A DNA stretch of 64,000 nucleotides. Origin: Tetracentron sinense (taxonomy: Eukaryota > Streptophyta > Magnoliopsida > Trochodendrales > Trochodendraceae). The translations under genes were made by a program, and so were the position numbers. The DNA is taken from assembly GCA_015143295.1 (NCBI GenBank), contig CM026568.1:14018607-14082606 (forward strand), written 5' to 3'. Under the pieces are notes generated by a model. It was not told where the DNA came from, ran no database searches, and saw nothing but the letters and a program-made list of their open reading frames with translations. This document shows, piece by piece, positions 1-11,202 of this stretch; within the stretch, counting starts at the first letter, position 1, and each line of letters starts with the position of its first letter.

Positions 1-1081
1 TGCTTTCAATTTAGAATTTCTAGTTGCATTCCCTTGATTAATTTAAATACCACAAAATGGACTAAATTAGAACATTAAAATCATGTTAGTCTTCTTCCTC
101 CTTGGACTGATCTGCCTCCTTTCTCTGGATGGACTGGTTCTAGGCTCTATCTGAAATTCAGCAAATTTTCTGGGTTCTCTATTTTATTTAGTGGGTTTGA
201 GCCTTCTCAACCACTCCTTGTATAGAGCCCTAAGTTGTATGGTACTTTGTCGTTGGACCATAACCACCCTAACTATCCACGATCCAGATTCATTGAATCT
301 AACCGCTCCAACTACTAATCGAAGGGTTGCATGGATAACCCAGGTCCGCCAACCCACATGGGTCGGCCAAACTCACCCAGATCCATGTGGGTCACACCCA
401 CACAGCCCGCCACATGTCTCCTCAGGAGCACAAGATCTTAGTCCATCTATCCGACCGCCCTGATCTGATCAGACAAAAGAAGAAGCGACTAATTGTGACG
501 ATGTGCACGTCCAAAGTGCCCAAAGCTCATTGCCCTTTGCACGCCGCTCACCCGCCGAAGATATGGTCTAAAGACTAGGAAAATAGGAGTTCCGTACACT
601 TTAAGGAGTCTCCTATACCACAAGATTACATTCTATTAGAGTTTTAAAACACTTATAAATAAGGAAATTTTCTTTTATTTTTCCGTTGTAGGACTATGTT
701 TTCAGAAAGAAAATGCACAAGTGAAATGAACTTGTCTCACAAGGAGACCAAACTTCAAATCACCCCCAAAGCAAAAGCATCATACTTTTGATTTAAAATA
801 GAGATTTATTTGAAATAAAACAAAACACTTTTAAGGACTAAAACCCAAATTTAAAACTAAATAACTTATTTTAAAATCAATTTAAAATTAGATTCAACAT
901 CTAATACCAATCTTATACAAATCTTATACACAAGATATAGAAGCTGATAGTAAATCAAACACAAAATTTTATTTCCAAGTCCCAATGCAAGTTGAAATTA
1001 TTCTGAAACGCACATATGCAAGTACACATGCATGCTAGTACACTAACATGCACGGATACTAAACACTCCTCATATATATCT
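1..1081. other. No gene recognised; 3' flank of EXPA-1
   Basis: I see no coding exon or recognisable element here. A short open stretch near 191-578 has no family resemblance and is interleaved with low-complexity AT-rich DNA. The stretch near 600-720 has a TATA-like hexamer followed by pyrimidine-rich DNA and could be an old LTR tail, but no partner copy exists in the window to support that. The last part should hold the 3' UTR of EXPA-1, which ends at 1082 on the minus strand. Confidence 0.4.
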
Positions 1082-4000
1082 TTAAAATTGATTCCCCTCA
1101 AAGGTCTGCCCAAATTGCCAATCAGTTGGTGCAACATTATCAGATTGTACCATCCTACCATCACTAGTAGTCACTTGGAATGACAAATCTTGCCCTAGTA
1201 ATTGTGTCACAGTTTGCCAGTTTTGGCCCCAATTTCGTGACATTTCTATCCAATCGGTGTTCGACCCCTTAATCCTGACGTTCGTAACATCGCCAACTCC
1301 TCCAACATTGTACACTAAGAGCAGTATCCAATAAGGGTTGCCCTTAATTTCGAATTTTATGCCTCCGATTTTGATACATGGGATTCGTCGGTATTGAACA
1401 GGGACAATGCCAGCTTTGTATTGCGCGATTTTTCGGAACATTGGCTGCGATAGATCGAAATGCTTCATTGGTGGGTTGCACCAATTATCATGAGGCTTAC
1501 TATAGTTAGGAGGGCAGAAGTTGGTCGCAGTTACATGGATCGTGTCTTGTAGGCACCACTGTGAAGATTTGTCGCACTGGATCTCGTAGCAGGCTCCACA
1601 AGTGAGGCCACCATTGAAAAGTGCAGTACTTAAGGCCGTGGTCTCGAGGCCATATCCTTCATCAAAGAGATTACCATAGCCACAAGCTCCTTCTGAGCGA
1701 CACAAACAATCTAGTCTAAATAACATTTATTTTGAATGGTATAAATAAAATTTAAAGGAAATGTGCCTTTGGTGATAAAACTTTCAACAAAACTCTTCAG
1801 TGTTAATTAAACTTTTTTTAGATGCATGTTATAAAACAATTTTTCATTGAATTTTTTTTTTTGGGGTATGAGTCATGTTTCTTGTCTGCAAGGTGATTCT
1901 AAACGGGTCTTTTAGGCATTTGTTAAGATTATTTAGGCTATAATCAATGGGATTATAATACGTGGATTGTGATCAAATAAAAATTAATGAGTGCAAAGGG
2001 CCGAGACCACACCGAGAATGTGCATGTGATGCACTAGACTCAAATTTTTATTGAATTCGTTTTTATTATTTTTGAGTCCCGTACATCGCATGCACTGTCT
2101 CAGTGTGGTCTTGGCCCATTGCGCTCTCACTAGCATTTCTCAAAATTAATAGCTGCATAGAATATATGTGTGGTTAACTCGATGGAAAATTTGATTACAT
2201 AGGTCAAATATGTGACTAGAAAAAGGGAAGCAGTGAATTAAAAAGTAATTAACATATAGATAGTAAACACTTAGGATCGGTTACGGTTATGTTTCATTCA
2301 ATTGTGTCCAGATGTTTACCAAGTTAACACATATCCTATTAACTATAGTTAACAACCATTAACCCAAGGTTAATGTTACCGTATTAAGGTTTTAAAAAAG
2401 GGAAATAATCACCTCCTCAGTCGGTGATGCGCTCCCTTTTCCTTTCCATGTGTCCTTTGTTTAACTGTTTTTAACTACGGTTAAGATTCATCCACCCCTA
2501 GGGTTCACCCCTCTACCCTTGGTTTTCAGAAAAATAAAATAAAAAATTTAAGAAACCTTAACCCGAGTTCATGGCAGGTGGAAGGGGCAGCTATGTGAGA
2601 GTGAGGAGAAATAGTTCGCTCCTCACCGTTGCAGCGAACTATTGCTCATTTAAAAAATAAGCATATCAAAAAATTAATGAAAATAGTTTGTTTGTTTTAT
2701 ACATACGAGAGAACACATACTATATTGTACAATAGTCAAGTATGAAATATAACCTTAAGTGTTAAAATATCAGGCGGAAGCTCTTTGGCAGCCTTGGCCC
2801 TTGAGCCGCGCTCCTCTTTTGGTGTAAAATCGCTGGCAATTTTGATATTTAAAATAATTAACGGACCGGGGTCCCATTTTATAACGGAATGGCCATTCTT
2901 GATTGGTCCACACCTCAAGTTTAAATATTTACCTACTGTGGTTAGTATTCATTCACCCCTAATATTAAGCAATTCAACCATGGGTTTTTTTTTTAAGAAA
3001 AAAAAAATAAAAATCTTAATTTTAATTGAGTTAAGCTTAACCAAGATTAAAGGGGTGTTAAAAGGGACACGCGGACATGGGATAATATATGAAATGGGCC
3101 CATGGATCCTATAAGCACTGCTCGTTTGTTATCATGAAGATAAATCTCTTTCCAAAATTATCACCATCTCTTTTTATATTTATACGATTGCCATCTATGC
3201 ATTACAAAAGGAAGTTCCGCCCAATATGCTTGAAGCATAGCATCACCTCATATTGACACTCTTAAGAGTAGATGATCTTTATAACTCAATAAAAAAATAG
3301 CGAATTGAGAAATGAGAAGTGGAGGGACGACGGTCCAAAGAAGAGCCCAATGGGGCTCATTAGATGTGAATAAAAAAATATTAATTTTTTTTATTATTTA
3401 TTCGTTAAAGCAAATTTTCAATTACTAATAATTAGTTATTTGATATCTATCCCCAAGTTATTGTTTAGGCCATCATAGATTATAATCAGTATCTATATCA
3501 AACAACCCCTTCTTGTTGTTGATGAAAAGAACTTCTATGATTGCGAATCTTTAGGGTTCATTTAATAACTCTCTAAATAATTAGAGTTTACTTTTAGAGC
3601 GTTTGATCTAGTTAAAGCTCTAAAAAAATTAGAAATAGAGGTTTTTACCTCTAAAATAATAAATAGACTGGGGCTCTTTTTATCTCTAATGCGTTTAGAT
3701 GCTATATATTTTGTATACCTGTGCATAAAATTTTCTTAAAACTATACTTGTGTGTTCTTATTTCTTTTCAAAAATTCTAAATATACCCTCATTCTTTTTA
3801 TTTCTCCTTAAATTAGAAAAAAATCAAACTCTAAAAAATTAGTGCTTATTATAATCCATAAGAGTTTCAAAACGGACCTTTAGATTTTAGTAGTCTACTC
3901 ATGAGGCAAGATCACTTGTGGGATCCATCTAAATGATCTCATACACAAAGCCCTAATCTAAAAACTGTTATTAAAAAAAACCAAAATAAATCTAATCATT

Positions 4001-5439
4001 ACTCTTATTAGCATTTTTTTTTAAAATTAAAATATTTAATATTATCATTTTATTCTAAAATCCTTGCAAAAACAAATTTGACCTAATGATTGTTTACATC
4101 ATATCTAACTATTATTTTGTAAGATTCGAAAACCATTATTACTCTATGAATTTTACTTAAGATTTTTTCTTTTTTTTCTGGGATGCTAAGCTGGGGTTAA
4201 AATTTACTTAAGATTATGATATCAAGCTTATTATTCTAATAAGAATTATTATATTATAGTCAGAATATATGTCTAGCTTGTCAAGCAATGCACGTTAGAA
4301 CGTCTCCAATACCAATTTAAACTTGAAAAGTGGGTTTTAAACTAGAAAGCACGGATATGGATACAGGTACGATACAATACGGGTACGGCGATATGGTAAA
4401 ACCTAAAAAAAAAAGATACGGGTACAACCAGGATACGTCTATAATTTTTTTTTAAAATAACAATAATACTATATTTTGTATTATAATTACAAAATAATCA
4501 TTGATTCAGTTCTATTTATGTATAAAAAAGACCATGTCCATACAAAAGCAAAAGAAATAGGGTCATCTCATCATCTACTAAGTAATAAAGAAAAATATCC
4601 TATCATCCACTGAGCAAAATATAAAGAAGACTATGTCAATAAAAAAACAAAAGAGATAGGGTCACACCCCCGGGTCTCCAAAAAAAAAAGAAATAATAAT
4701 AAATAAAAAAATGTTCACCGTATCGCTGCGTATCCATGCCGTATCGGACCGTATCCTTGTCGTATCCAAAATAAAAAAATTTGTTTTTAATTAATCGGAT
4801 ACGTCTAAACTGTATCCCATATGTATCCCGCCGTATCAGAGGCATATTCATATCCGATATGGGTACAATGACCTATTTGAAGTGTCAGTGCTTTCTAGGT
4901 TTTAAATCATAAACAAGACATAGAAATAAAACCTCTATTAATTTTCATTCCTAGTATTTTATTTTTAACACCCAGTATAATTTGACAATGGCATGGGTTT
5001 CAGTAATGATTTGACATTAAATAAAGGGTGGTGCTACACCTTAACAATTACTTATACACCAAACCTCCAGTGACACAATTAAAAGCAGATAAAAATACTA
5101 TTTTAGATGGTTAAGGAAATTATTAATATCTAATAATTATTCAATAATATCTAATATTTATTATTTGTATTTTGGCTGTGAGTTTTAAAAAATTATCATT
5201 TTGCCTTGGTGTGGATAATATTTGTTTTCATTTTTTTAATTTTTATAAAAATCGAAACTACTTTAATAATCTACAAAAAAAAAAAAATTAATTTGGAACT
5301 TACGCATCGTTTCAGTTCCTCCCATGTCTCCGTAAAATGTAGCATTTGCGGTATCCCATTCATCTTTGCTGATAACAGCTACACTCACAAAGAACAAAGC
5401 CATGGCCATGACCCAAACCAAAGACCCATGGCAAGCCAT
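1082..5439 (-). CDS. EXPA: Alpha-expansin, two exons (EXPA-1)
   Basis: Alpha-expansins are secreted, non-hydrolytic proteins that loosen cellulose-xyloglucan contacts in acidified cell walls. Exon 1 is 5439-5304 and exon 2 is 1692-1082, joined in phase 1 (donor GTAAGT, acceptor CTCAG), giving 248 residues, the usual family length. Residues 1 to about 25 look like a signal peptide. The double-psi beta-barrel domain follows, with GACGYG at 47-52, CGAC at 77-80, ATNFCPPN at 101-108, WCNPP at 116-120 and the HFD motif at 123-125. The C-terminal CBM63-type domain carries NWGQNWQ and [10 protein letters not shown]. The usual HATFYG is NATFYG here, creating a possible N-glycosylation site at N32. 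The intron is 3,611 nt, against 92-167 nt in the sibling genes, and contains MITEs. Splicing of so long an intron is inferred, not shown; exon 2 itself is intact. Confidence 0.93.
1986..2150. mobile_element. Fold-back MITE in the EXPA-1 intron
   Basis: The left arm (starting near 1986, with GGGCCGAGACCACACCGAG) is matched in inverted orientation by the right arm (CTCAGTGTGGTCTTGGCCC). The arms are about 55 nt with a few mismatches and indels, closing on a short AT-rich loop around 2045-2080. There is no coding capacity. The flanks both contain ATTAAT-like sequence, so the exact ends and target duplication are unclear. Confidence 0.65.
2440..3110. repeat. TTAACC-type dispersed repeat block
   Basis: Two stretches (about 2460-2540 and 2935-3080) carry the TTAACC / CACCCCTAGGGTTCA / GGGACACG vocabulary that recurs at 22.9-24.8, 26.28-26.36, 49.3-49.8, 51.0, 53.4, 55.8, 58.2 and 61.2-61.7 kb. 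The two copies are roughly inverted to each other around a middle segment, which suggests a TIR element, but the ends are not sharp enough to define. Confidence 0.4.
3554..3877. mobile_element. Candidate hAT-like MITE
   Basis: The left end GGGTTCATTTAATAACTCTC resembles the reverse complement of the right end, GGTCCGTTTTGAAACTCTT. CTTTA is repeated at both flanks (3549-3553 and 3878-3882). The body is AT-rich with the CTCTAA words common in such elements. The TIR match is imperfect and the target duplication is shorter than the 8 bp usual for hAT elements. Confidence 0.4.
4342..4898. mobile_element. MITE with 8-bp target duplication GTTTTAAA
   Basis: The ends are CTAGAAAGCAC at 4342 and its inverted partner GTGCTTTCTAG ending at 4898. 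They are flanked by GTTTTAAA at 4334-4341 and 4899-4906. Both sub-terminal regions are rich in GGATACG/GGGTACG-like words in opposite orientation, with an AT-rich core. The 557-bp length, absence of an ORF and 8-bp duplication point to a non-autonomous hAT-type element. Confidence 0.8.
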
Positions 5440-5504
5440 CTAAGCTCTCTTTCACTCACTAGGTAATACTAATTACCGATGCCTCAGATAAAGCTAATGG
5501 AATG

Positions 5505-5512
5505 AATTTATA
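5505..5512 (-). promoter_or_regulatory. TATA box of EXPA-1
   Basis: Reverse-strand TATAAATT lies 66 nt before the ATG at 5439. It occupies the same relative position as TATAAATA in EXPA-3, -4 and -5. Confidence 0.6.
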
Positions 5513-5970
5513 GAACAAGTAGATCCGTAGAAGGCTTACCTGGAGAATTGGTTAAATGAAATTAATACATGTTTATCAATGAATGTCAGGAAATTAACTA
5601 TATAGCAGAGAATAATTTTCTAATAATAGTTATTGCATTAATGGAGCTATTGGATTGTAGTGTTTTACTTAGTTGGCCATGCAGTCATGCACAGCTTATT
5701 AGGTAGAAGAACCTATGCTTAAAAATCCAGAGAATCTATTAAAAAAAAAAAAAATTTAAAAATCTATGAATTAAAAATATAAGAAACTCACCCAAAATTA
5801 AAGCAAAACTAAGGAAAATAAAATAAAATCAACAAAGGGTTTAATCGTTGAAAAAGATACGACTATGTAGAGCTAGGATCATTGCTAATGATTATGATTG
5901 ATAATTAAATTAAGAAAAAGAAAATTTCAATCAAATCGACAAACGGGTTTGATCATTGAGAAACGATATG

Positions 5971-6667
5971 TAGAGGGACATGAGTGTAATCGAGTTGAGA
6001 TGAACTTTACCAAGTTTGAGTTTGGCTTGAACATGTTCGATCTTGGTTTGTGCTTGATTCGAACTCAAATGTTTAGGTTTGAGCTTAGCTTGAACAAATT
6101 TGATCGAACTCAAGCCCTGTTTGAGCTCGAACTTTATCCAAGTCGAGTCAAGTTTGGGTTGGCTCAAGGTTGAATCACAGAATTATTTTTCTTTAATTTT
6201 ATATGATTTTAATAAAAAAGTTTACTAATAAATTATAATATAAGAGACTATAGAAAATTAATATAGTCATATATGTAAACAAGAGAGTTTCTACATTTAG
6301 CTTCTTAACTTCTTTTGTTATTATTATCTCTTAAACTTATTTATTATAAATTAAAATTATTACAATTTATAAGAAAGAAAGAAAGTTAAAATATAATGTG
6401 TATTAATATAAACAATTTTACCAAAAAGTATTGTGTGTAATATGTATATATAATATTTCGAGATAAGTCAAGCTCCAGCCAAACTAAGCTCTAAACGAGC
6501 CGAGCTTCGAATTGAGCCAAATAAAATAGGGTCTAGCTTCTTAAGCTTGGCTTCTTTTAACATTAGAGTTCAAATAAAAGCTTGGCTTGATTTGTTCGAG
6601 TTTGAAATGTCAGGTTGAGCTTGGCTCAAACAAGCCGACGAGCTAGCTTGGCTTGAGTGCAGCCCTA
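5971..6667. mobile_element. Candidate TIR element rich in GAGCTTGGCT words
   Basis: The left part (AGGGACATGAGTG onward) and the right part (ending CACTCAAGCC on the opposite strand, then GGGCTG) are inverted relatives. Both carry many TTGAGCTTGGCTTG-like words, a pattern of dispersed plant elements with GAGCTCGGCTCG sub-termini. The centre (6180-6460) is AT-rich. The short ORFs on both strands inside it are products of the repeated words. Target duplication is not clear. Confidence 0.5.
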
Positions 6668-6709
6668 TAGAGGGTAATATAGATATTATTGAAAGAGTTT
6701 TGTTAGCAC

Positions 6710-6876
6710 GTTATAGGTGCATGCTAGCTGTAGGTTAGTTGGTCTCTCGGCTTCCTACCAGAGAATTGGGATCGAATACTACCTGCATCAGGGTTGTGGG
6801 GTTTATAGGAGAGGGAGGGTTACCCCTCATTGTGTAGCCCATAGGTCCATGCATGTGGCCTCCAAAAAAAAAAAAA
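6710..6876 (+). mobile_element. tRNA-derived SINE with 16-bp target duplication
   Basis: The element begins after AGAGTTTTGTTAGCAC (6694-6709) and ends in a run of As followed by AGAGTTTTGGTAGCAC (6877-6892), a 16-bp duplication with one mismatch. Inside are a pol III A-box-like stretch (TAGGTTAGTTGGTC, about 6732-6745) and a B-box-like stretch (GGATCGAATAC, about 6768-6778) at tRNA-like spacing, then an unrelated body. This is the classic anatomy of a SINE mobilised by LINE machinery. The well-preserved duplication suggests fairly recent insertion. Confidence 0.85.
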
Positions 6877-6892
6877 AGAGTTTTGGTAGCAC

Positions 6893-7925
6893 CATTAGTA
6901 ATTCCACACTGAGACCCTTTCCTACTTCAAAAAGGGTGCAAGCTAAGTAACCGAAGTGAGAATACGAGAGTGTCTATTTTAAATATAGCATAGTATTGGG
7001 AGGAGCGCTGACTAAGAGCGAGAACCAAAGTGCAAGGGTGTTGAACGGTTTTGTTACTAAGAGGGCAATTGAATTTTTTTTTAATTGGAAGAGTAGGCTA
7101 GCATTCCTTTTGTTGAAAGCGTGTCTCTTCCCTTGCAAGCATCACAATTAGAGCAGACAATGGGCCTGGTTGGGCTAAGGCAACGCCTAGTTCTTACTAG
7201 GCTTACCTCTCACTTTTAAGGGAAAGATAATAGCCCGATCCTAGTTCTAGGGTCTGAATAAGCTGAACTAGCTAGATCCAAGCCTTATCCTCAAGGCACA
7301 TGGTCAGCAAGTGCCTAAAAATGAGCAATTTTTTTTATTTAGTCATTTCATAAAATTTAACAGGAATTTTAACCTGATGCATTGGTGGAGATTGATTGAA
7401 TGTGTACTAGCACACCCCGCCCTCATTATAACCATTGAATCAAAGTACACAAAATTAATTGGTAAAAATTATATATATACATTATTAATATATATAATGA
7501 GAAATATTGGGTCAAGATAGACGACAGCTTTGTAGTGTAACCACCAAGCCCGATCCTCAAGTAAGAGAGCTTTAGAATATCCTACATGAGCCTTGTGTGA
7601 TATAATTAGTTTCAATTTCAAGTTTTTCTTTTCGAAAAAAAATAAAAGGTTGAGGTTATAATATTCTGTTCTAAATCCATCCCTAAGACTTAGAACAGGT
7701 GTGATGTCATTGACCATGCATCTACCGGTGGCCACGTGTTCCATCATAGTGTAGAAAGATCCATAAGATTTTTAGACTCTGTTAGGAGATCTAAGGGAAT
7801 GTTCTATGTCACATGATCTAGTGGTGTCCGTCTTATCGAATAAATTATGATGGGAGATCATGCGCTTCCACCCAAGGAGTGTGTAGCCAGGTTCAACAAA
7901 CCTAGCAGGGTCCTTGATATTAGTC
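6893..7925. other. Intergenic spacer, nothing recognised
   Basis: No gene is supported. The open stretches at 7311-7520 (plus) and 7469-7747 (minus) overlap each other and show no family motif or codon pattern. AT-rich tracts occur near 7465-7500. Confidence 0.5.
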
Positions 7926-8062
7926 AAGTTCGGATGGGCAAGCTCGTTGTTGAGCTGTTGCCGGGTTGTGTCTGGAAAAATGGGGCCCACATTCAACAGG
8001 GTTGGCCCCACACTAACATAGGATGGCCCCACATATTTTTAGACACAAATGGGCAACCGGAC
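7926..8062. mobile_element. Possible MITE related to the 11.5 kb element
   Basis: The stretch starts with AAGTTCGGATGGGCAA and ends near ATGGGCAACCGGACT. The internal words (GTTGTTGAGCTGTTGCC, TGGGGCC, GGCCCCAC) resemble the MITE at 11521-11706. The two ends are not clean inverted copies and no target duplication was found, so this may be a decayed or rearranged relative. Confidence 0.35.
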
Positions 8063-9157
8063 TAAGAGATAAATTTGTTTTGGGATTAAGACAAATAATT
8101 TGACTCTACAATGCTTACAACCAAAAAGACTTTATTTGAATAAATTAATACCAATGGAATCAAATGAGGATCTCTTCTTGTCAAAAAAATGGACATGAAT
8201 CTAAAGGAATGTTTGGTTCTCCTTGGAACTAAATAACATACTAACAAGAAAAATCCAGTTTTTTTAAAAGGATTTCCATTGATTTTAAATAAATAACAAT
8301 ATTGGGACAAGGCAAGAAAGTAAAATTATGTTCTTATCGTGTATTTTGGATATCCTAAAAAAGGTTAAGTGCAGTTGTTTTTGTCGAGCAGTGTAAGCTT
8401 GTATAGATTGATCAGAGTGAATCTAAACTAAGTTGAGTCACGGAGGTAGTATTGTCATTTTCCTTGTGCATAGAAGCCTTTGACTATATTCAAGAAAGAC
8501 TTTTAACGAAGCGCCTCTTAGCAAATTGAGTCATGTATATTTTTGTATAATTTTATCGTAGTCATTTGTGTCGCAATTTATAGAAGTTTTTCACATTTGT
8601 TTTTCTTTTCAGGTACTGTTATGCACCAACACCTTGGGCCGCGGTGGAAAAAGGCCTCCGCTTTATGGTCCCCTTTGACACCCCTAATTGCAACTTCTTT
8701 TGAAGAAATTAAATAATTTGGCTCAGTGCCTCTTTGTTTGGTATAGATCAACCAAAATCTTTATTTTTTCTTGTAATAAGATTGGTTGCAAGTGATAACC
8801 AATCTCACGGTGCAACACACCTTTAACATAATCGAACAAGATTTCACTACAAGAGATACTCGACAAGGATGCTGCAACAGGAGGAGGCTAAGTGCATTTA
8901 GGGTTAGGGTTCAGAAAGAGTTGAACCCTAACTCTACATTCCCTCAGTGTCCTAGTTGCAATGAATCTTTGTTAATTGTTTGTATTAGATATCTTGGAGC
9001 CATCAGTTTGTGCATTTAGAACTTCTTATGCAGATATTAATTTGTCATATCCCACAAATCTTTCCCAGAAACAGAAATGGCGAAAAAATAAAGGAACTAT
9101 ATGAACATATGTTCCCTAACATAGGCCCATAAATGAGCTTCAGCTTCAGCTTGCATA
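8063..9157. other. Intergenic spacer downstream of EXPA-2
   Basis: No exon or clear element is visible. The open frames at 8086-8310 and 8786-9019 have no recognisable product. The segment next to 9158 must contain the EXPA-2 3' UTR. Confidence 0.5.
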
Positions 9158-9996
9158 TTAGAATTGTTTCCCCTCAAAAGTCTGACCAAAATTCCAATTC
9201 GCTGGTGCAACATTATCAGACTCCACCATCCTACCATCACTAGTAGTTACTTGGAATGACAAGCTTTGCCCTAGCAACTGAGTCCCTGTCTGCCAGTTTT
9301 GGCCCCAATTTTGCGACATTTGTATCCAGTCTGTGTTCGAGCCCTTAATTTTAACGCTCGTAATATCACCCGCGCCTGCAACATTGTACACCAGCACAAG
9401 TATCCAGTAAGGGTTGCCCTTGACCTCGAACTTCAGCCCTCCGGTCTTGACGCATGGAATTCGACGGTACTGGACGGGGATAATGCCTGCCTTGTATTTT
9501 CCGATCTTCAAGAACATAGGCATGGATAAATCAAAATGCTTTAGAGGGGGGTTGCACCAGTTCCCTGTAGGCTGGGTGTAATTGGGAGGGCAGAAGTTGG
9601 TTGCTGTAACATGAATTGTGCCTGGCAAACACCATTGTGGATCATTGTAGCACTTGATTTCGAAGCAGGCACCGCAAGTGAGGCCATTGTTAAAGAGGGC
9701 TGTGCTTAATGCCGACGTCTCGAGACCATAGCCTTGTTGGAATAGATCACCATAACCGCAAGCTCCCTCTGCCCACATTGCATATCAAAACCATCAAGAA
9801 TGAAAAGATGGTTAACAAAATGTAATGTCATTATATCTTCTAAAGACCGAAATTACTCACGCATGGTTTCGTTGCCTTTCATGTCGCCATAAAACGTTGC
9901 ATGGGCGGTATCCCAACCGCCTTGCCCGCTCGTCACCCCCACTACATAGAGCACAACCATGGTGATGACCCCGACACTTGAAATACAGCTAGCCAT
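9158..9996 (-). CDS. EXPA: Alpha-expansin, two exons (EXPA-2)
   Basis: This encodes a secreted wall-loosening expansin of 248 residues. Exon 1 is 9996-9861 and exon 2 is 9768-9158, with a 92-nt phase-1 intron (donor GTGAGT, acceptor GCAG). A signal peptide of about 24 residues precedes [12 protein letters not shown], which has the canonical HATFYG at 32-37. The barrel domain then shows [23 protein letters not shown] and HFD at 123-125. The CBM63-type domain ends [10 protein letters not shown]. All expected cysteines and the NWGQNWQ tryptophans are present, so nothing suggests loss of function. It is closest in sequence to EXPA-1 and EXPA-3 and lies in the same orientation, as expected of local tandem duplicates. 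Confidence 0.96.
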
Positions 9997-10044
9997 TGTA
10001 GCACTGTCACTGAGCAATATATCGAAACAAGCTAAAGGGAATGG

Positions 10045-10052
10045 TATTTGTA
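10045..10052 (-). promoter_or_regulatory. Weak TATA-like box of EXPA-2
   Basis: The reverse strand reads TACAAATA followed by CC, aligned with TATAAATACC of EXPA-3, -4 and -5 but with one change in the core. It lies 49 nt before the ATG. Confidence 0.4.
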
Positions 10053-10466
10053 GACAAATGAAAGAAGAACAATTAGAGATTAGAACAAATACAGTACAGC
10101 TTTACCCCATAAAGAGGTGATGAACCTATTAAGTTGCTTTAAATAGATTGGAATGAAATTAGATAGGTTCAGTGTAATTTGTTGCTAATGGGTTGTACAT
10201 GTCTATTAAGGAAACTTGTTCTGCTGTCTTCTTTAGTGAGAAGAAAGCGGTTTTATGACCTTGATCCATCCGGTTCTACCACAATGCTGGCCTGAATTCG
10301 ACTGGAATCACCTTGCCCATACTCAACCAAGGCTAGGATCGGATCGGATGGACTCGCTTGGTTTTCAAACTATGTTTATATATATGATAATTATTCAACA
10401 AATCTATTGTTTAGATGTTTGTTAGTACACATTTATATGATATAATGGCTCCATCTATGTTCATAC

Positions 10467-10562
10467 AGGGAGCTTATAGCAGTGGCAATCCATTCGAACA
10501 ATGGCACGGCCTCGGGACAACTGCATTGAGCTGTGCCCTCTTCAATGGTGCTCTAACGTCTC
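10467..10562 (+). pseudogene. Expansin exon-2 fragment (relic)
   Basis: After an intact-looking ACAG acceptor, the plus strand encodes GAYSSGNPFEQWHGLG and TTALSCALFNGALTS. These correspond to [31 protein letters not shown] of the neighbouring genes, after which similarity stops. The first cysteine and the rest of both domains are missing and no exon 1 is seen upstream. It lies on the strand opposite to its neighbours EXPA-2 and EXPA-3. It is a non-functional remnant, perhaps of a gene once lying head-to-head with EXPA-2. Confidence 0.85.
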
Positions 10563-10911
10563 GAGAATTAATGCTCCGAATTCCGAAATCCTGTGTAATC
10601 TCTCTCTAAAGCTTATCTACCTGTCCATGTTCATGACTCATGATTTTGAAGGTCGCCAAAAGAAAGTCCGGCATTGAGTGCTGTTTAGTCACCCTAAATC
10701 AAAAATATAACCTAAAAGGGCATGGTTTGAAAAAATTTACCAAATAAGGTATGTATTCCAATATTACCGGGTTTTATACATAGCTAAGGGTTATGTCAAA
10801 ATCATATCCTTTAGGTAATAAAAATGGAAAGCATGCCTTTTTTGATAAATATGTTAAAAGCTCGCCCTTTTAGGTGAAGCACCCTTTTTTTCATTGTTAA
10901 AGTTTGTAACA
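10563..10911. other. Spacer, nothing recognised
   Basis: AT-rich sequence lies between the expansin relic and a MITE. I see no exon. The words AAAGGGCATGG / GGCATGC recur loosely. Confidence 0.4.
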
Positions 10912-10919
10912 TATTTTCT

Positions 10920-11194
10920 GGGCCTTGGCTTGCCTCTGGCGAAGCCAGAGAGGGCTTATCTCGGGGTTCCATAGAATAGGTGACATGTGGTGGAGAAGTC
11001 AAAATGACTTCTCCACACACAAATGGACATGTGGCGATAAGTGTGTGAGAATAAGGGGGAGAGATATCAAATGGGGAGAAGTCAAAAATCATGGGGAGAA
11101 AATAAATGACTTCTCCCCATTTTTCTGCCAGCTGCCGCACAATGTATGGAACCCCGAGAGCCCTTTCTGGCTTTGCCAGAGACAATCCGAGGCC
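10920..11194. mobile_element. MITE with 36-bp TIRs and 8-bp TSD TATTTTCT
   Basis: The left TIR (GGCCTTGGCTTGCCTCTGGC and beyond) matches the inverted right TIR (GGCCTCGGATTGTCTCTGGC and beyond) over about 36 bp. TATTTTCT occurs at 10912-10919 and 11195-11202. Sub-terminal GGAGAAGTC words are also arranged in inverted fashion. There is no coding capacity. A related copy lies at 44582-44798 inside an expansin relic. The duplication length suggests hAT mobilisation. Confidence 0.88.
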
Positions 11195-11202
11195 TATTTT
11201 CT

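Larger units (their letters stand above)
1693..5303 (-). other. Enlarged intron of EXPA-1
   Basis: The intron lies at the position conserved in all five expansins but is 20 to 40 times longer. It holds a fold-back MITE (about 1986-2150), a hAT-like MITE candidate (3554-3877), a MITE with clear target duplication (4342-4898), and a block at about 2440-3110 related to the TTAACC-rich repeats found elsewhere in the window. No exon-like expansin sequence lies inside it. The growth is best explained by insertion. Confidence 0.8.

Noticed and set aside
5931-6173. Opposing open frames with leucine/lysine-rich repeats
   Set aside because: Both are translations of the same GAGCTTGGCT-type repeated words in a candidate TIR element.
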